In this document: positions 31,388 through 33,671 of the stretch, one piece after another
Layout of the letters: each line of letters begins with the position of its first letter
Position numbering within the stretch: position 1 is the stretch's first letter
Assembly (NCBI GenBank): GCA_000733355.1
Contig: JNVV01000105.1
Span: 12,441-46,111 of the forward strand
From: Falciphora oryzae
Lineage: Eukaryota; Ascomycota; Sordariomycetes; Magnaporthales; Magnaporthaceae
DNA length: 33,671 bases
Direction of reading: 5' to 3'
Program-made: the position numbers and the translations under genes
The notes under the pieces: generated by a model
What the model was told of the DNA's origin: nothing
What the model saw: only the letters and a program-made list of their open reading frames with translations
The model's database searches: none

Positions 31388-33134
31388 TTAAGCCTTGACA
31401 ACCCCATACCGGATTAGGCCCAGCACAGCACCCATAACGATGGCAACCGGGGGGCTCACGCCAAAGGAGTAGCCGAAGACAAAGCTCGATGCCGTCACGA
31501 CAACCCACCATGGCTCCTGTGCGAGACTTGTCCCCTGCTGGAAACTTTCGTCTATGTAACCGATTTGCCACAGGCGGTAGACCGCCGTGTAAATAAGCCC
31601 GACGGCACCAGCATTGACGCCCCTAAGAAGGGACTTCACCCATTTAAGGCCACGGATAGCACTCCATATGCCCATGGTGCCATGAACAGTAATGATGCCA
31701 GGGGCGAAGATACCAATGAATCCGAGCGCTGCGCCGGCAGCCGAGTTATAACCCCCGTTAATCGTAGTCAGGGCGCCGAGGTACACGGCGAAGTTGAAGT
31801 TGGGACCGGGAAGGCTCTGCTGAATGGCTAGGCCGATGAGGAAGTCTCGCGGACTAACCCAGCCTTCGGCGACGACGTATTCGCGGAGCAGGGGGATGAC
31901 GACGGGACCTCCGCCGAAGATGATAGTTCCGGCGAGGTACATGTTTGCGAAGAAGCTGAAGAGGAGCGACTTGACGGGCAACACGCCGCGCAGGACCATG
32001 ATGACAATGAAAGTAGCAAGGTAAGAGACAATTATGCTGAGGCCGAAGGTCCAAGAGAAATTGAGGGTGCGCTCTGGTGGGATGACGCGAGGTTCCGACT
32101 CAGTCTCTAGATGCCCGTTCTCAGTAACCGGAAGAGTTTCCGCATCGTTGTCTCGGTTTGAGCGCGTCCCTGCCTCATTCCGTTCTGTCGCAGCACCGGA
32201 AAAAGTAGCAGTGGCGGTAGCAGTGTCGTGCTGATTGGAAGACTGCGCCTGCGAAAGCTCGACGGATTCCGGCTCTTTTGCCAGACGTCGTCTTCTGGGG
32301 TGCTTCACCACGCTCACGACGACCTTGACAGGGCCGTGAAGCCAGCGATAATCATGGACGACGGTTGCGACGCCGGCTAGGAACATCAGAAGGGGAAAGT
32401 ACCACAGCGCGTTATATAGGATGCCGGCCGCGCCTCCGAGGAAGACGAGTATGTGGGTTATTTTATCGGTAATGGCTTTTTCTGACAATTGAACGGCGGC
32501 GACTGCGATGATGCCGACGGTCGAGGCGTTGAGGCCCGAGAGGAGTGCATAAACCGGACCGGGGAGTGAGTCTCCGATGTTAGAGATGCCAATGGAGAGG
32601 CCGTACATTCCGAGGGCGCCAGGTAAGCTAGTGAAGCAAATTAGCACGCCGATGCGAGATTTTGGACTGGACATGGCTGCTTACCTCCAGATGAAAAAGC
32701 TCAGCAAGGCAGGCAGGAAACCGCCATGGATGAGGTTGATACAGTAATGCATCTTGGTGCTACCAGGCCCAGAGAAGGCCTGGCATACACTGAATAGCTC
32801 TTGATACTGCATACTGATCAGCAATGCTGCGTTTCCCAACGATACCGCGGGAACCTTGACTCACCACTTGCTCGTCGATCCATCGCAGCTTCTGGACGAA
32901 TTTGTCATGAAACTACAGTAGGTGAGGGCATTCGTCAGCAGTTGTCCTGTCCGAGACGCAATATACGCCGCGATAGAACATGATCATAAGAACAAAGCTG
33001 CAGCTCACGATCTTGAAGTGCACTGGGGGACCACCGAAGGAGGTAAACCCAAGATGGTAATTAGTGTGGATGGCGTTCCACAACTTGCCCCCGACGTTAA
33101 CAGGCTGCCAGCCTCTCCAGCGTCGAATAGCCAT
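31388..33134 (-). CDS. chromate ion transporter (CHR/ChrA family), 4 exons
   Basis: Exons on the minus strand are 33134-33009, 32912-32865, 32806-32685 and 32627-31388 (511 residues). All introns have GT/AG ends and all phases agree. The long frame's first ATG (32674) lies inside the last intron and is not the start. The first CHR domain shows LGFTSFGGPPVHF, WIDEQV, then YQELFSVCQAFSGPGSTK and SLPGALGMYGLSIG. A hydrophilic central loop (about 220-290) follows. The second CHR domain has FGGGPVVIPLL, then QQSLPGPNFNFAVYLGA. About ten membrane spans are expected. The family exports chromate in bacteria, and its role in fungi is poorly known, with sulfate/chromate efflux likely. Start choice: ATG 33134 has context AGGATGG, and an in-frame ATG at 33224 is an alternative. 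Confidence 0.9.
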
Positions 33135-33671
33135 CCTGGTAATGGTGTAGGAATGCGCTGAAGCTTTTGTCGATGGCAGCAGATTTGGTACTGCACGAAA
33201 GCAAGACGAGATTGATGACAGCATGTACGTTCATTCGCTTGACTGACCCACTTGATTATCTCCGTTAGTACCCACTCAAAATTGTGCAGTACAACCAATC
33301 ATTGCTTCTCTTGCGGGGCACGTGGGTTAGCAATGCATTGGCCCCGTGCACCCTTGAAGTCCAGACTTTTTCAGACCTATTAGATCGAGGGAATGACAAC
33401 GAACCGACCAAAAGACTCGCGCCGAAACGAACGTTTCGTGGATCGACTTGGTGTTTCGGGCCTAGCGCACGGACCCCAGCGAGTGATGCTCGGTCCCTTT
33501 CCTCTTCAGCCCCTGGCTGTGTAGACTGCTTCAGCCCCGATTCTATCCGACACAGCTGCTCCCGAACCCCATTCCAGTCGGACAGATTGACGGTCCACAT
33601 CTTTTCCTGCGGATCGTGGCTTCGACCCGACTTTGATGAAGTTGCGTATGTGGCGTTCATTTCGGTGATGG
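33135..33671. other. upstream of the chromate transporter; nothing firm
   Basis: A 131-residue minus-strand frame (33265-33660) begins in a protein-like way (MWTVNLSDWNGVREQL) but has no domain, and it could be part of a gene extending beyond the window. Its status is unclear. Confidence 0.35.

Noticed and set aside
32628..32674. ATG at 32674 as start of the chromate transporter
   Set aside because: It lies between GTAAGC and ACTAG splice sites. Upstream exons restore the conserved first CHR domain.

Overview
The window comes from a filamentous ascomycete (Pezizomycotina, probably a Sordariomycete). The main clues are short GT...CTAAC...AG introns of 50-137 nt, intronless GC3-rich exons, and gene families found mainly in these fungi: a NACHT-WD40 NLR, a HET-domain protein with ankyrin repeats, a DUF7924-type protein, and a relic of a fungal retroelement gag. 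No tRNA, rRNA or CRISPR array was found. Gene density is low, with about ten supportable genes or relics separated by long intergenic stretches. That fits an accessory or repeat-bordered region.

Layout, left to right. At 1.17-3.8 kb (+) is an NLR whose N-terminus is built from two tiny exons. At 4.2-5.1 kb is a chromodomain-like fragment followed by an A17 tract. From 5.1 to 8.6 kb is mostly intergenic DNA with a purine-rich G-tract. At 8.66-12.36 kb (-) is one gene that joins an FHA domain, a protein kinase, a KilA-N/APSES-like domain and a homeodomain; its linker is broken by a 21-N gap. Divergent from it, at 12.84-14.94 kb (+), is a 673-residue nuclear-looking protein that I do not recognise. 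At 17.4-19.1 kb (+) is a three-exon DUF7924 / PD-(D/E)XK-like gene, followed by an orphan coding exon at 19.6-19.76 kb. At 20.17-20.89 kb (+) is a Ure2p-like glutathione S-transferase with a clear TATA box. At 21.4-22.4 kb (-) is a broken retroelement gag. At 25.4-27.9 kb (-) is a HET-ankyrin gene with a frameshifted last repeat. At 28.5-28.85 kb (+) is a frameshifted fragment resembling the C-terminus of a fungal K+/H+ antiporter. At 30.7-31.35 kb (+) is a histidine-phosphatase (phosphoglycerate mutase-like) gene, convergent with a four-exon chromate transporter at 31.4-33.1 kb (-).

Two assembly faults matter to any reader. Both N gaps are exactly 21 N long and both are flanked by exact direct repeats (225 bp and 1179 bp). 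They look like overlapping contig ends that were never merged, so the true locus should be about 1.45 kb shorter. The first fault adds 82 spurious codons, in frame, to the kinase-homeodomain gene.

There is no operon-like logic. Two genes (the NLR and the HET-ankyrin protein) belong to fungal non-self-recognition and cell-death families. Both carry near-identical, fast-evolving repeat arrays, and the region also holds transposon and gene debris. The most unusual object is the FHA-kinase-KilA-N-homeodomain protein. If the model holds, it would place phosphopeptide binding, phosphorylation and DNA binding in one polypeptide.
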